A stretch of 64,000 nt of DNA from Pseudidiomarina salinarum (GCF_000753715.1 NZ_JPER01000005.1:1-64000); one strand, 5' to 3'; shown: positions 7,553 through 17,329, numbered from the stretch's first letter. Translations and numbers: made by a program. Notes: generated from the letters alone by a model not told the origin.

Positions 7553-8796
7553 AATTTTACCGAAAGTCCATCCGCCAGGGCGTTGCGATAAGCGCGCCAG
7601 GCCGGAAATAAACTGAGAAGACCAGCAGCAATTAAAATAGCTGCCATAAGATACCATTCGTTTAATGTGATCGCGGTGGCACTCAGGGTAATACCAATGG
7701 TGTCCTGAATCGCGGTGCCGCCAAGCACAATAATTAAATAAAGCAGGCCAACGCCGATGGCGACGCCGAAGAAGGTTAATAACAGTGCTTCACTGATTAA
7801 CAGACCAAAAATAGTGCCAGGGCCAGCCCCTACTGAACGTAAGACCGCCATTTCACGACGGCGTTCACGCAAGCTCGCCAATAGGGTGGTCAGCATGCCG
7901 AGCAGGCCGGTAGCCACGACCAACACGGAAATAGCCAGCAGTGCCTGTTCAAACAGCCGCAAGGTTTTCCAGAATTCCTGTAAGGCCATACCCGGCATAA
8001 TTGCGGTCAGCGGTTCACCCTTATAGGTGTTGATTTGCCGCTGTAAGCGCAGCGCCAGGGGTTTACTCTCAAGGCCAAGCAATACAGCGCTCAGGGTATA
8101 AACCGGCGGTTCGTCCGCGGCGTCATGATCATGCTCATGGTCGGGACGCTCGTCAGCGCGGATGTATTCACCGTGCACCAGCCCCAGGCCTGCCAGCGGA
8201 ATATAAACGGCTACATCGGTTGGCGTGCCCGTACGTGCCAGCACGCCGCTTACCCGGAACGGGTGGGCATCATGATCACTGAAACTGGTGCCGCCACTGC
8301 CATGTGAAACAACCAGCTCATCGCCGCTGTTCAGGCCCAGCTTAGCAGCTACCTCCGCGCCGAGCACAGCATGGGTTTCGTCAGCGAAAGCTTGGCCACT
8401 GAGGAACCGCAACGGTTGTTTATCACCGTAACGAAAATGGTCAAAGAAGTCCGTGGTCGTCGCGACCACCGGAAAACCGCGGACGCTGTCGCCCAGTGCC
8501 ATCGGAATGTGCCAGGCCACGCCGGGCAATTGCTGCAGTTCGGTATAAGATTCCCAGCTCAGGGTATTATTCAGCGCGCCAATATGGAAAACGCTGCTTA
8601 GTAGCAACTGGGTGGAGCCAGTACGCGGGCCCACGATCAGATCCGTGCCGGAAATGGTATTGGCGAAATTATCCTTGGTTTGTTCGCGCACGCGTTCAAC
8701 GCCAAGCAGCAACACCACACTGATGGAAATCGCCAGTACCGTCAGCCAGGCGCTGGTACGGCGATTCCATAAGCTGGCCAGGGCGAGTTTAATCAT
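7549..8796 (-). CDS. FtsX/MacB-family ABC permease with His-rich periplasmic loop
   Basis: 415 residues: one N-terminal transmembrane helix (about 16-36), a MacB_PCD-type periplasmic domain, and three C-terminal helices (about 285-310, 335-365, 380-400). This is the type VII ABC topology used for mechanotransmission rather than classical import. An acidic, His-rich stretch (DHEHDHD, near residues 217-224) lies in the periplasmic part. Start and stop both overlap neighbours by ATGA, so ATPase, permease and DUF3299 are translationally coupled. The substrate is unknown; the His-rich loop hints at Zn, Ni or Cu. Confidence 0.85.
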   Translation of the reverse strand: MIKLALASLWNRRTSAWLTVLAISISVVLLLGVERVREQTKDNFANTISGTDLIVGPRTGSTQLLLSSVFHIGALNNTLSWESYTELQQLPGVAWHIPMALGDSVRGFPVVATTTDFFDHFRYGDKQPLRFLSGQAFADETHAVLGAEVAAKLGLNSGDELVVSHGSGGTSFSDHDAHPFRVSGVLARTGTPTDVAVYIPLAGLGLVHGEYIRADERPDHEHDHDAADEPPVYTLSAVLLGLESKPLALRLQRQINTYKGEPLTAIMPGMALQEFWKTLRLFEQALLAISVLVVATGLLGMLTTLLASLRERRREMAVLRSVGAGPGTIFGLLISEALLLTFFGVAIGVGLLYLIIVLGGTAIQDTIGITLSATAITLNEWYLMAAILIAAGLLSLFPAWRAYRNALADGLSVKL

Positions 8797-9497
8797 GTAC
8801 CGCCTCCCGTGGCCTGATTCAGCCGGGTTAACTCAATGGTGCGCGGGAAATGGCGATCCAGAGTTGCGTCATGACTGACAAACAGCAACGTCGTATTTTG
8901 CTGTTCACACTCTGCAAAGAGCAGCTTCACGAACTCGTCGCGATGGGCTTCATCAAGGGCAGAAGTAGGTTCATCGGCAATAATCAGAGCCGGTGAGCCG
9001 AGCAGCGCGCGCGCTGCCGCAACCCGCTGCTGTTGACCTACGCTAAGCTGATGGGCTGGCTGCTGCTGATGCGAGCGACTCAGGCCCAGGTGATCCAGCA
9101 GTTGTCCGGTGGCAGCTTCGCGGGTCGTATGTTGCTGTTGCAGGCGCATCCGGCGGGCCGGCGCGAACTGACAGGAAAGCATCACGTTGTCCCGGGCCGA
9201 TAAATACGGAAGCAAATTGAACTGCTGGAAAATATAGCCGATTTCATTCGCTCGCAGGCGATCCCGGGCAGACTGGTTTAATTGGCCAAGATCCTTACCA
9301 AGAACCTCGAGCTGGCCAGGTGCCGGGGCATGAATGCCGGCGATGAGGCTCAGCAAGGTGGATTTGCCACTGCCACTGGGCCCTCTTAACAATACCCGTT
9401 CGCCCTGGTCGATCGAGAGTTCCGGAATACTGAGCAGGGGAGTCCGGGCTCCAGGCCAACTGAAGCTTAAATTGTTCAGCGTGATACAGGAGCCCAT
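8793..9497 (-). CDS. ABC transporter ATP-binding protein (LolD/MacB-like)
   Basis: 234 residues with Walker A GPSGSGKST (about 39-47), Q-loop FQQFNLLPYLSARDN, signature LSVGQQQRV, Walker B LIIADEPTSALD, and an H-loop (SHD near 209). It belongs to the LolD/MacB/FtsE group that pairs with FtsX-like permeases. It starts 10 nt after the ppa stop and overlaps the permease by 4 nt. It may be transcribed from the ppa promoter, as no separate promoter is evident in the 10-nt gap. Confidence 0.88.
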   Translation of the reverse strand: MGSCITLNNLSFSWPGARTPLLSIPELSIDQGERVLLRGPSGSGKSTLLSLIAGIHAPAPGQLEVLGKDLGQLNQSARDRLRANEIGYIFQQFNLLPYLSARDNVMLSCQFAPARRMRLQQQHTTREAATGQLLDHLGLSRSHQQQPAHQLSVGQQQRVAAARALLGSPALIIADEPTSALDEAHRDEFVKLLFAECEQQNTTLLFVSHDATLDRHFPRTIELTRLNQATGGGT

Positions 9498-9507
9498 ACT
9501 ATTTTAC

Positions 9508-10038
9508 TTACTTGGTCTGTGCGCGTTCGAACGACGACACAATTTCAGCTTTGGCGTCAGCGATGTCGCCCCAGCCTTCAACTTTTACCCATTTGCCTTT
9601 CTCGAGCTCTTTATAGCGCTCGAAGAAATGCGTGATCTGCGCTTTCAGTAGCTCTGGCAGGTCGCCGATATCTTTGATGTGGTCATATTCTTTCGTCAAC
9701 TTGCTGATCGGAACCGCGATAACTTTGGCATCTTCGCCTTTCTCGTCAGACATTTTCAGCACGCCAATCGGGCGACAGGTAATGACCGAACCAGCTTGCA
9801 GCGGGTAGGGTGTCGGAACTAAAACGTCAACCGGATCGCCATCCAGCGACAAGGTGTCGTTAACATAACCGTAGTTGCACGGGTAGAACATTGGCGTTGA
9901 CATAAAACGGTCAACCCACAGGGCGCCGGTGTCTTTATCAACTTCATATTTGATTGGATCCGCGTTGGCCGGGATCTCAATGATTACGTTTACTTCTTCT
10001 GGCAGATTTTTGCCGGCACCAACGTTATTTAAGCTCAT
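9508..10038 (-). CDS. ppa: Inorganic pyrophosphatase, family I
   Basis: 176 residues, the usual hexameric bacterial length. The active-site signature DGDPVD lies at residues 66-71, with Mg-binding aspartates, and the substrate-binding YPCNYGYV precedes it at 52-59. It hydrolyses PPi to two phosphates and so drives nucleic-acid, tRNA-charging and CoA syntheses. The ATG at 10038 has AGGA 6 nt upstream. A clear sigma-70 promoter overlaps the end of fbp. Downstream ABC genes follow with a 10-nt gap. Confidence 0.97.
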   Translation of the reverse strand: MSLNNVGAGKNLPEEVNVIIEIPANADPIKYEVDKDTGALWVDRFMSTPMFYPCNYGYVNDTLSLDGDPVDVLVPTPYPLQAGSVITCRPIGVLKMSDEKGEDAKVIAVPISKLTKEYDHIKDIGDLPELLKAQITHFFERYKELEKGKWVKVEGWGDIADAKAEIVSSFERAQTK

Positions 10039-10078
10039 GGCTAGTCCTATTAATGTCTGATATTAAAAACTGTGTCGT

Positions 10079-10107
10079 ATTATACGTTTCGCTTGGTTGA
10101 TTGCGAA
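10079..10107 (-). promoter_or_regulatory. Sigma-70 promoter for ppa inside the fbp 3' end
   Basis: On the minus strand, -35 TTCGCA (10102-10107), a 17-nt spacer and a perfect -10 TATAAT (10079-10084). The -10 hexamer overlaps the fbp stop codon (10080-10082). The expected start lies near 10072, leaving a leader of about 35 nt. Confidence 0.6.
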
Positions 10108-11072
10108 CCCTCTAAATACCCTAAACAGGTTGAAACTTCGTCAGCAGAGCCAAGAATTACACCGACGCGCTGATGAATGTCGGTGGGTTCGATATCCAGA
10201 ATACGTTGTTCGCCGCTATGCGCCATCCCGCCAGCCTGTTCAACCAGCCAGGCCATCGGGTTACCCTCATACATCAGGCGCAGTTTGTAGGGTTTGTTGG
10301 GCTTACGGGCGTCCCAGGGATACGCAAAAAGTCCGCCCCGGCATAATACCCGGTGTACATCAGCGACCATGGCAGCGATCCAGCGCATATTAAAGTTGCG
10401 ACCGCGCGGGCCTTCAGTACCCAATAGCAAATCATCAATATAATCCCGCATGGCTGGTTGCCAGTGACGGTGGTTCGACATATTAATAGCAAACTCTGAG
10501 GTTTGTCGGGGAATCTGTACATCGGTATCGGTCAGCAGAAACTCACCGACTTTCTGGTCCAGGGTAAATACCCGGACGCCACGGCCGGTGGTAAAAACCA
10601 GCATGGTAGACGGACCATAAAGTACGTAGCCCGCTGCCGTCTGTTGGGTCCCTGGCTGCAGAAACATGTCCGGCTTGCCGCTATTACTTTCAGGGGTTGG
10701 TAATACCGAAAAAATGGTGCCAACCAGGCTATTAATATCGATATTTGAACTACCGTCCAGCGGGTCAAAGGCAACCAGATACTTGCCATCTTCAAAACCT
10801 GAAACGATGCCTTCCTCTTCTTCTGAGGCAACGGCGCGAATGTGCTTACATTCCAGCAGAATATCTTTTAACAGCTGGTTTGCGAGTACATCCAGATGCT
10901 TCTGGGTTTCGCCCTGAATATTCTCGTCAAGCGTTGAACCGAGCACTCCGGCGAGTTCGCCCTGATGTACCCGGAACGAAATCTCTTTGGCACAGATTTG
11001 CAGGGTATTGATTACAGAAATCAGAGCTTCGTCGACCTGGTCGCGGCGTAAGGTCGGAATTAGGCGTTGCAT
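10080..11072 (-). CDS. fbp: Fructose-1,6-bisphosphatase class I
   Basis: 330 residues from the ATG at 11072, which has GAGGA about 6 nt upstream; a TTG at 11087 would add five residues. The class I signature [11 protein letters not shown] (about residues 102-112) carries the Mg-binding aspartates, and the EEE stretch before it matches the metal site. It removes the C1 phosphate of fructose-1,6-bisphosphate in gluconeogenesis, opposite the Fba step encoded at 62870. It diverges from mpl, as in several Alteromonadales and vibrios. The stop overlaps the ppa -10 box. Confidence 0.97.
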   Translation of the reverse strand: MQRLIPTLRRDQVDEALISVINTLQICAKEISFRVHQGELAGVLGSTLDENIQGETQKHLDVLANQLLKDILLECKHIRAVASEEEEGIVSGFEDGKYLVAFDPLDGSSNIDINSLVGTIFSVLPTPESNSGKPDMFLQPGTQQTAAGYVLYGPSTMLVFTTGRGVRVFTLDQKVGEFLLTDTDVQIPRQTSEFAINMSNHRHWQPAMRDYIDDLLLGTEGPRGRNFNMRWIAAMVADVHRVLCRGGLFAYPWDARKPNKPYKLRLMYEGNPMAWLVEQAGGMAHSGEQRILDIEPTDIHQRVGVILGSADEVSTCLGYLEGSQSTKRNV

Positions 11073-11222
11073 GAAGTCCTCGCGCAATTAAGGTAGTTCG
11101 GTGAACAGTTAGGTTGAACGGGCGTAAGTTTACCGCAATTTTAGCCAAAATGCCTGCCTGGGATCTCGCCCTTAAGTAGCTGCATGCTACACTAAGCCAA
11201 TTTTTCGTATTGAGACAGCTTC

Positions 11223-12563
11223 ATGCACATTCATATCCTTGGCATATGCGGTACGTTTATGGGCGGTATAGCGGCGCTGGCCAAAGCGCTCGGCCATCAG
11301 GTGACCGGCAGTGATGCGCAGGTTTATCCGCCGATGAGTGATCAGTTGCGTGCGCTTGGCATTGATCTTATCGAAGGTTATGACGCCGCTCAGCTTGAGC
11401 CCCGGCCAGATCTTGTGATCATTGGTAATGCTATGAGTCGCGGTAATCCGGCTGTTGAAGCAGTACTGAATAAGCGCATCCCCTACTGCTCGGGCGCGCA
11501 GTGGCTTCATGATGCGGTATTGCAGCATAAATGGGTGCTGGCCGTGGCCGGAACCCATGGTAAAACCACTACGTCCAGCATGCTGACCTGGCTGCTGGAC
11601 TATGCCGGACTAAAGCCCGGCTTTCTGGTTGGTGGCGTGTTGGCTAACTTTGCCGCCTCAGCGCGACTGGGTGAGAGCGATTTCTTTGTTATCGAGGCCG
11701 ACGAATACGACACCGCGTTCTTTGATAAGCGCTCCAAATTTGTACATTACTGCCCCTCGACTTTGATAATCAACAATCTTGAGTTCGATCATGCAGACAT
11801 CTTCAGCGATCTTGCTGCTATTCAGCGGCAATTTCACCATTTAGTGCGGGTGGTTCCCGGTTATGGCCGCGTGCTTTACCCGCCCGCTGATGCCGCGGTT
11901 ACTGAAGTACTGCAGCAGGGTTGTTGGAGCGAGCAAATGGCCGTGGGTACTAATGGCGAGTGGCAAGCGGAACTGGCGCAGCCCGATGGCAGCGTGTTCC
12001 GTGTTCTACACCAGGGGCAACTGGTTGGTGAAGTCAGTTGGTCACTGATCGGGCAGCATAATGTCGATAACGCGCTGATGGCAATTGCCGCGGCCCACCA
12101 TGTTGGCGTATCCGGCGCGGTGAGCTGTGCCGCGTTGGGCGAATTTAAAAACACCCGCCGGCGGTTGGAATTACGCGGCGAAGCCAGAGGAATCCGGGTT
12201 TATGATGATTTTGCGCATCATCCAACCGCCATCGACACCACTCTGAAGGGGCTGCGCGCCAAGGTGGGTGACGCGCGCATTATCGCCGTGCTTGAGCCAC
12301 GTTCCAATACCATGAAGCTGGGCGTTCACGCGCAGCAACTGCAGGCATCCCTGTCCGCCGCCGACCAGATTATTATGCTGAAGCCGCCTGGGTTACAATG
12401 GTCCGTTGCGGAGGTCGTACCAAGGGCTCAAACTGATGATACGGTCGAGCAGATTCTGCAACGGCTGGGTGAACTTGTGCAGCCCGGCGACCATATACTC
12501 ATTATGAGCAACGGCGGATTTGCTAATATTCATCAACGTCTGCTAACCCAATTGCAGGGATAA
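11223..12563 (+). CDS. mpl: UDP-N-acetylmuramate:L-alanyl-gamma-D-glutamyl-meso-DAP ligase
   Basis: 446 residues of the Mur ligase family, opening [16 protein letters not shown], with the ATP site [12 protein letters not shown] (about 109-120) and the NKRSKF/ENTRRR-type elements (FKNTRRRLE near 308) of Mpl. It re-attaches the recycled murein tripeptide to UDP-MurNAc in the cytoplasm, bypassing MurC/D/E. It fits with AnmK, AmgK and MurU encoded further on. It diverges from fbp across 150 nt that hold a small hairpin (GTAGC/GCTAC near 11176-11190). ubiX follows 5 nt downstream. Confidence 0.96.
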   Translation: MHIHILGICGTFMGGIAALAKALGHQVTGSDAQVYPPMSDQLRALGIDLIEGYDAAQLEPRPDLVIIGNAMSRGNPAVEAVLNKRIPYCSGAQWLHDAVLQHKWVLAVAGTHGKTTTSSMLTWLLDYAGLKPGFLVGGVLANFAASARLGESDFFVIEADEYDTAFFDKRSKFVHYCPSTLIINNLEFDHADIFSDLAAIQRQFHHLVRVVPGYGRVLYPPADAAVTEVLQQGCWSEQMAVGTNGEWQAELAQPDGSVFRVLHQGQLVGEVSWSLIGQHNVDNALMAIAAAHHVGVSGAVSCAALGEFKNTRRRLELRGEARGIRVYDDFAHHPTAIDTTLKGLRAKVGDARIIAVLEPRSNTMKLGVHAQQLQASLSAADQIIMLKPPGLQWSVAEVVPRAQTDDTVEQILQRLGELVQPGDHILIMSNGGFANIHQRLLTQLQG

Positions 12564-12568
12564 ATCAT

Positions 12569-13192
12569 ATGACGGTTAACGCAAGTAAAGCGATCACGCT
12601 GGCAATTACCGGCGCCTCGGGAGCCCCATATGCGCTGCGTTTGTTAGAGCTGCTGCTGGCGCAACGGCAGCAGGTGCACGTACTCATCTCCAGCGCCGCG
12701 CGGGTGGTATTCGCGACCGAGCTCAACTGGCAGTTACCGGCCGCACCGCAGGCCATGGGCGATGCCTTACGCGAGCGCTTTAACGTAACCGCTGAACAAC
12801 TTCAGGTGTATGGCAAAGAGCAGTGGTTTTCGCCGGTCGCCTCGGGTTCAGCCGCGCCAAAGCGCATGGTAGTATGCCCCTGTTCAACGGGTACCCTGGC
12901 AGCTATCGCTCAGGGTGCCAGTGATAATCTGATTGAGCGGGCGGCCGATGTCGTGCTGAAAGAGCGCGGCCAGCTAATTCTGGTGCCCCGGGAAATGCCG
13001 TTTTCAGCTATTCACCTGGAAAATATGCTGAAATTGTCGCGCCTGGGCGTAACCGTAATGCCGGCGGCGCCCGGATTTTATCATCAGCCACAAAGCATCG
13101 ACGATCTGGTCGATTTCGTGGTGGCCCGTATACTGGACCATCTTGGCCTGGAACAAAAAATCCAGCCCAAGTGGGGTTATGGCGAGGAGTAG
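12569..13192 (+). CDS. ubiX: Flavin prenyltransferase UbiX
   Basis: 207 residues with the Rossmann-like start [21 protein letters not shown] (FMN phosphate binding, ~8-28) and the conserved [14 protein letters not shown] and [15 protein letters not shown] segments that bind FMN and dimethylallyl phosphate. It makes the prenylated FMN cofactor for the UbiD decarboxylase of ubiquinone synthesis. It lies 5 nt after mpl and 9 nt before the ABC ATPase, so a single transcript mpl-ubiX-yadGH is likely. Confidence 0.96.
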   Translation: MTVNASKAITLAITGASGAPYALRLLELLLAQRQQVHVLISSAARVVFATELNWQLPAAPQAMGDALRERFNVTAEQLQVYGKEQWFSPVASGSAAPKRMVVCPCSTGTLAAIAQGASDNLIERAADVVLKERGQLILVPREMPFSAIHLENMLKLSRLGVTVMPAAPGFYHQPQSIDDLVDFVVARILDHLGLEQKIQPKWGYGEE

Positions 13193-13201
13193 TCTGACAC
13201 T

Positions 13202-14152
13202 ATGAAAGCATTATCTATCCGTGGTTTACGCAAGGTCTATAAAGGCGGCCTCGAAGCATTAAAGGGTATTGATCTGGATGTCGAAGAAGGCGACTTCTTT
13301 GCGCTGCTGGGTCCCAATGGCGCCGGTAAATCCACTACCATAGGTATTATCGCTTCACTGATTAATAAAACTGAAGGTGAAGTAAAAGTATTTGGCTATG
13401 ATCTCGATACCCAGCTGGTTGAGTTAAAACGGCAGATCGGGCTGGTGCCGCAGGAGTTTAACTTCAATCAGTTTGAAACCGTGCGGCAGATTGTAGTGAA
13501 TCAGGCTGGCTACTACGGCGTACACCGCAACCTGGCTAATGAACGGGCCGAAAAGTATCTCAAACAACTGGGCCTGTGGGAAAAGCGCAATGAACCTGCC
13601 CGCAGCCTGTCTGGCGGTATGAAGCGACGGCTGATGATCGCCCGTGCTTTGTTGCATGAACCCAAACTACTGATCCTGGATGAGCCCACCGCTGGCGTGG
13701 ATATCGAATTGCGTCGCAGTATGTGGGGCTATCTGGAAGATATTAACCGCGAAGGTATCACCATCATCCTTACCACGCACTATCTGGAAGAGGCTGAGAG
13801 CCTGTGCCGCAATGTCGCCATTATCGACAACGGGGTGATTATTAAAAACACCTCAATTAAGCGCCTGCTGGCGACCCTCAACATGGAAACCTTCGTGCTG
13901 GATGTAGAACCCGCAGAAGGGGATGAGTTGGGCGAAATTGAACTCGGTGAATTCAACTGGCGGCAGCCTGACGAACTTAGCATCGAAGTGGATGTCCAGA
14001 AGAGCCAGGGCTTGAATAGAGTATTTGAGCAACTGAGCAAACAGGGCATTAAAGTGTTGTCGATGCGCAACAAAGCCAACCGGCTGGAAGAACTATTCGT
14101 CGACCTGGTCGAGCAAGGTCGTCAACCGAAACAGAAAAAGACAGGATCCTGA
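13202..14152 (+). CDS. yadG: YadG-like ABC transporter ATPase
   Basis: 316 residues. Walker A GPNGAGKSTT (about 38-47), signature LSGGMKRRL, Walker B LLILDEPTAGVD, and an H-loop (TTHYLEEAE). A C-terminal extension of about 90 residues follows the nucleotide-binding domain, as in DrrA/CcmA-type ABC2 exporters. Next to a YadH-like permease this matches E. coli YadGH, whose substrate is not established. The start follows GAGGAG inside the ubiX end, somewhat far (12 nt). Confidence 0.9.
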   Translation: MKALSIRGLRKVYKGGLEALKGIDLDVEEGDFFALLGPNGAGKSTTIGIIASLINKTEGEVKVFGYDLDTQLVELKRQIGLVPQEFNFNQFETVRQIVVNQAGYYGVHRNLANERAEKYLKQLGLWEKRNEPARSLSGGMKRRLMIARALLHEPKLLILDEPTAGVDIELRRSMWGYLEDINREGITIILTTHYLEEAESLCRNVAIIDNGVIIKNTSIKRLLATLNMETFVLDVEPAEGDELGEIELGEFNWRQPDELSIEVDVQKSQGLNRVFEQLSKQGIKVLSMRNKANRLEELFVDLVEQGRQPKQKKTGS

Positions 14153-14153
14153 C

Positions 14154-14930
14154 ATGGCATCATCGTTTAATTTTGTTGCATTACAGACCATCTGGATAAA
14201 AGAATGCACGCGCTTTTTGCGGATCTGGATACAGACCCTGGTGCCGCCGGCCATCACCATGACCCTCTATTTTGTTATCTTCGGTAGCATTGTTGGCGAG
14301 CGCATCGGTGAAATGGGCGGCCGTCCCTATATGGAATTCATCGTGCCTGGTCTTATCATGATGTCGGTGATCACCAATTCCTATTCGAATGTGGCGTCAT
14401 CCTTTTTTAGCGCGAAGTTTCAGCGCAACATTGAAGAAATGCTGGTCGCGCCCGTCTCTACTGCGGTCATTATTGTCGGTTATATCGGCGGCGGTCTGGC
14501 GCGTGCACTTATCGTTGCGGTTATCGTTACCCTGGTGTCGTTTTTGTTTGTTGATAACGTGCAGATCCATCATGGTGGCATCCTGGTGCTGACCGTGGTG
14601 CTGACGTCGACGTTGTTTTCGCTGGCCGGGTTAATCAACGGCATTCACGCCAAGACCTTTGATGATATCTCGATAGTGCCGACGTTCATTCTGACGCCAC
14701 TAACTTATTTAGGCGGCGTGTTTTTCAGCATCAGCCTGTTACCGGGGATCTGGTCAACAGTGGCGCAGGCCAATCCGGTACTGTACATGGTTAACGCCTT
14801 CCGTTATGGCTTTCTGGGGATATCCGATGTTGGCCTGGGGGTATCACTGAGCGTTATCATCGCCTTTAATATTGTCTTCTTTGCAGCGGCGTACATCCTG
14901 CTGCAACGAGGCGTGGGTATTCGTTCGTGA
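14154..14930 (+). CDS. yadH: YadH-like ABC-2 permease
   Basis: 258 residues with about six transmembrane helices and the ABC2_membrane consensus, including GGRPYMEFIVPGLIMM and a C-terminal LTPLTYLGGVFFS. The ATG lies 1 nt after the ATPase stop, with AGGA 7 nt upstream. The stop overlaps the GTG start of the TrmB-like gene. It forms an exporter with the preceding ATPase; the substrate is unknown. Confidence 0.9.
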   Translation: MASSFNFVALQTIWIKECTRFLRIWIQTLVPPAITMTLYFVIFGSIVGERIGEMGGRPYMEFIVPGLIMMSVITNSYSNVASSFFSAKFQRNIEEMLVAPVSTAVIIVGYIGGGLARALIVAVIVTLVSFLFVDNVQIHHGGILVLTVVLTSTLFSLAGLINGIHAKTFDDISIVPTFILTPLTYLGGVFFSISLLPGIWSTVAQANPVLYMVNAFRYGFLGISDVGLGVSLSVIIAFNIVFFAAAYILLQRGVGIRS

Positions 14931-15631
14931 AGGCAGAGTCACGCGCGGTAACCACCAATCAGCATGGTAACCACGACGATTTAGTCGCCGTGGTGATGCG
15001 CCATTTGCGCTCACCCTTTCGCAAACCCATTCAGGAACACAATCGCGAAGCCTTTCAGCAGGCACAGCAACTGGTGGCCGACTGGGATGGCCCCTTGATT
15101 CTTGATTCTTGTTGCGGCGTAGGCGAGAGCACGGCGTGGCTGGCGGAACAGAACCCCGATGCGCTGGTGATCGGGGTTGATAAATCCGCCCACCGGCTGG
15201 GGCGGCATGCGCACTATGAGCGCGCTGAAGCTGGTCCACGCTATCTGCTGGTGCGGGCGGATCTGCACGACTTCTGGCGGCTGGCGCTGGAAGCCCACTG
15301 GCAGCTGAGCCAGCACTATATTTTATATCCGAACCCCTGGCCCAAAGCCGCCCATTTGTCGCGGCGCTGGCACGGTGGTCCGGTCTGGCCGTACGTAATT
15401 GGTCTGGGCGGCGAGCTGGTGATGCGCTCGAACTGGGTGATTTATCTGACCGAGGTTGCCAGCAGTCTGGCACTGGTCAACTGTTCGGCTACGATTCACC
15501 CGCTCCTGGCCAGCCATGAGCCGGTAACGCCGTTTGAACGCAAATATCAGCTTAGTGGCCAGCAGTTATGGGAACTGCGAGCCAGTTTGCCCGAAGACGG
15601 TCGCTATTTTTCAGCGATCGAGGCAGAATAG
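14927..15631 (+). CDS. TrmB-like SAM-dependent methyltransferase paralogue
   Basis: 234 residues starting with GTG in a GTGA overlap with the permease stop. The SAM-binding glycine loop reads LDSCCGVGEST (about 59-69), where classical TrmB has LEIGFGMG. The catalytic segment reads YPNPWPKAAHLSRRW, close to the FPDPWHKKRHHKRR motif of tRNA m7G46 methyltransferase. The TrmB relation is clear, but the key motifs have drifted, and the canonical gammaproteobacterial trmB usually sits beside mutY. A second m7G enzyme with another target, or a specialised paralogue, is likely. Its coupling to an ABC exporter is unexplained. Confidence 0.75.
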   Translation: MKAESRAVTTNQHGNHDDLVAVVMRHLRSPFRKPIQEHNREAFQQAQQLVADWDGPLILDSCCGVGESTAWLAEQNPDALVIGVDKSAHRLGRHAHYERAEAGPRYLLVRADLHDFWRLALEAHWQLSQHYILYPNPWPKAAHLSRRWHGGPVWPYVIGLGGELVMRSNWVIYLTEVASSLALVNCSATIHPLLASHEPVTPFERKYQLSGQQLWELRASLPEDGRYFSAIEAE

Positions 15632-17326
15632 TTGCCCGGTTTTCCGGATACGAAAAAGGATACGCAATTGAGCGATCAGGTTTTTGCAGAAGTCAGTCAG
15701 GAAGCTTTGCTGAAGATCTTTACGATCCCGGAGGCGCCCGACTCGACCCTGGGGAAGATTGAAAAACACTTATCCGAAAATCTCATGGGCTTTTTGGGTG
15801 AGCGTATTGTTGCGCGTGAAAAACCGTTGCATGAAATCGAGCAGAACTTCCGCGACAGCAGTGTGCCCGAGCAACCCCGCTACGTGTCTGATCATACCGA
15901 GTTTCTGCTGAATAATCTGGTGGCCCATTCGGTGCATACCTCATCGCCGCGCTTTATTGGCCATATGACTTCAGCACTGCCGTATTTTCTGCTGCCGCTG
16001 GCCAAGTTGATGGTGGGGCTGAACCAGAACCTGGTCAAAATTGAAACCTCAAAGGCGTTCACTCCGCTCGAGCGTAATGTGCTGGGCATGTTGCATCATC
16101 TGGTTTACCAGCGGGATGATGCCTTTTATCAGCGCTGGATGCACAGCGCACAACACTCGCTTGGTGCTATGTGCTCAGGCGGCACCATCGCCAACATCAC
16201 CGCGCTTTGGGTGGCCCGCAATATGCTGTTGAAACCCGACGGAGACTTCACGGGTATCAGCAATGAAGGGCTGGCGGCCGGGTTGGCTCACTACGGCTAT
16301 AAACGGCTGACTGTGATGGTCTCTGAGCGCGGCCATTACTCACTGGGCAAAGCAGCGGATGTGCTTGGCATCGGCCGGCGCAACCTGATTGCGATTCCTA
16401 CCGACAGCGAAAACCGTATACGCACCGATAAGCTTCGCGAAGCCTGTGCCCAGGTAGCCGCTGATGGCGGTAAGGTATTGGCTATTGTTGGTGTGGCTGG
16501 CGCTACCGAAACCGGGCACATTGATCCGCTCAGTGAACTGGCGGACATCGCTGCTGAAGTTGGTGCTCACTATCATGTGGATGCCGCCTGGGGTGGAGCC
16601 ACACTGATGTCGGGTAAATACCGTAAGCTGCTGGCGGGTACCGAGCGCGCCGACAGCGTGACCATTGATGCGCACAAACAGATGTATGTGCCTATGGGCG
16701 CCGGTATGGTGCTGTTCCGTGAGCCGAGCATGGTAAGGGCGATTGAGCACCATGCTGAATATGTGATCCGGCACGGCTCTAAAGATTTAGGCGCGCATAC
16801 GATGGAGGGCTCACGCCCGGGTATGGCGATGCTGGTTTATTCGGCGCTGCATGTAATGGGCCGTCGGGGTTATGAACTGCTCATCGACCAGAGTATTGAG
16901 CGAGCGCATCAGTTTGCTGAACTTATCAACGCGCAGGACGATTTCGAAGTCATCACCGACCCACAGCTGTGCATCCTGACTTACCGCTTTATACCGGCCA
17001 AGGTCAAACAGGTGATTGCTCAGGCTAATGCCGAGCAAATCCGTCGCATCATGCCGCATCTTAATGCGCTGACCCGCTTTATTCAGAAGCGTCAGCGTGA
17101 AACCGGGACCTCATTCGTATCGCGGACTAAACTGACACCGGCGCATTATTTCCGCGAACCGACCGTAGTATTCCGGGTGGTGCTGGCGAATCCGCTGACC
17201 ACGCCCGCTATGTTGGCTGAAATTCTGCAGGAACAGCGGGAAATTGCCGGACAGGCTATGAGCCTGCGAGGCGCGCTCTATACTGAATTGCGGGAATTGG
17301 GACTGGTCAGAGAACAGTCCCGGTAA
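15632..17326 (+). CDS. panP: PLP-dependent aspartate 1-decarboxylase PanP
   Basis: 564 residues from a TTG at 15632 (GAGG 8 nt upstream, directly after the previous stop). A TTG at 15668 with AAGGA upstream is an equal alternative that would remove 12 residues. It is a group II decarboxylase (PF00282) with the PLP-lysine motif IDAHKQMYVPMG (Lys349 in the longer form) and HVDAAWGGA for PLP ring stacking. It belongs to the TIGR03799 glutamate-decarboxylase-like group known as PanP in vibrios, which makes beta-alanine from aspartate in place of PanD. It faces panC and panB with a 3-nt gap, which strongly supports this over glutamate decarboxylase. Confidence 0.9.
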   Translation: MPGFPDTKKDTQLSDQVFAEVSQEALLKIFTIPEAPDSTLGKIEKHLSENLMGFLGERIVAREKPLHEIEQNFRDSSVPEQPRYVSDHTEFLLNNLVAHSVHTSSPRFIGHMTSALPYFLLPLAKLMVGLNQNLVKIETSKAFTPLERNVLGMLHHLVYQRDDAFYQRWMHSAQHSLGAMCSGGTIANITALWVARNMLLKPDGDFTGISNEGLAAGLAHYGYKRLTVMVSERGHYSLGKAADVLGIGRRNLIAIPTDSENRIRTDKLREACAQVAADGGKVLAIVGVAGATETGHIDPLSELADIAAEVGAHYHVDAAWGGATLMSGKYRKLLAGTERADSVTIDAHKQMYVPMGAGMVLFREPSMVRAIEHHAEYVIRHGSKDLGAHTMEGSRPGMAMLVYSALHVMGRRGYELLIDQSIERAHQFAELINAQDDFEVITDPQLCILTYRFIPAKVKQVIAQANAEQIRRIMPHLNALTRFIQKRQRETGTSFVSRTKLTPAHYFREPTVVFRVVLANPLTTPAMLAEILQEQREIAGQAMSLRGALYTELRELGLVREQSR

Positions 17327-17329
17327 GTG

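Noticed and set aside
14844-15473. 209-codon open frame on the minus strand opposite the TrmB-like gene
   Set aside because: It lies fully antisense to a coupled, recognisable gene, its translation is low-complexity Arg/Pro/Ser-rich, and it has no SD or family resemblance.
15632-17326. Glutamate decarboxylase as the product
   Set aside because: The fold is shared, but the length, TIGR03799-like sequence and position against panC-panB point to aspartate decarboxylase PanP; no GABA antiporter gene is near.
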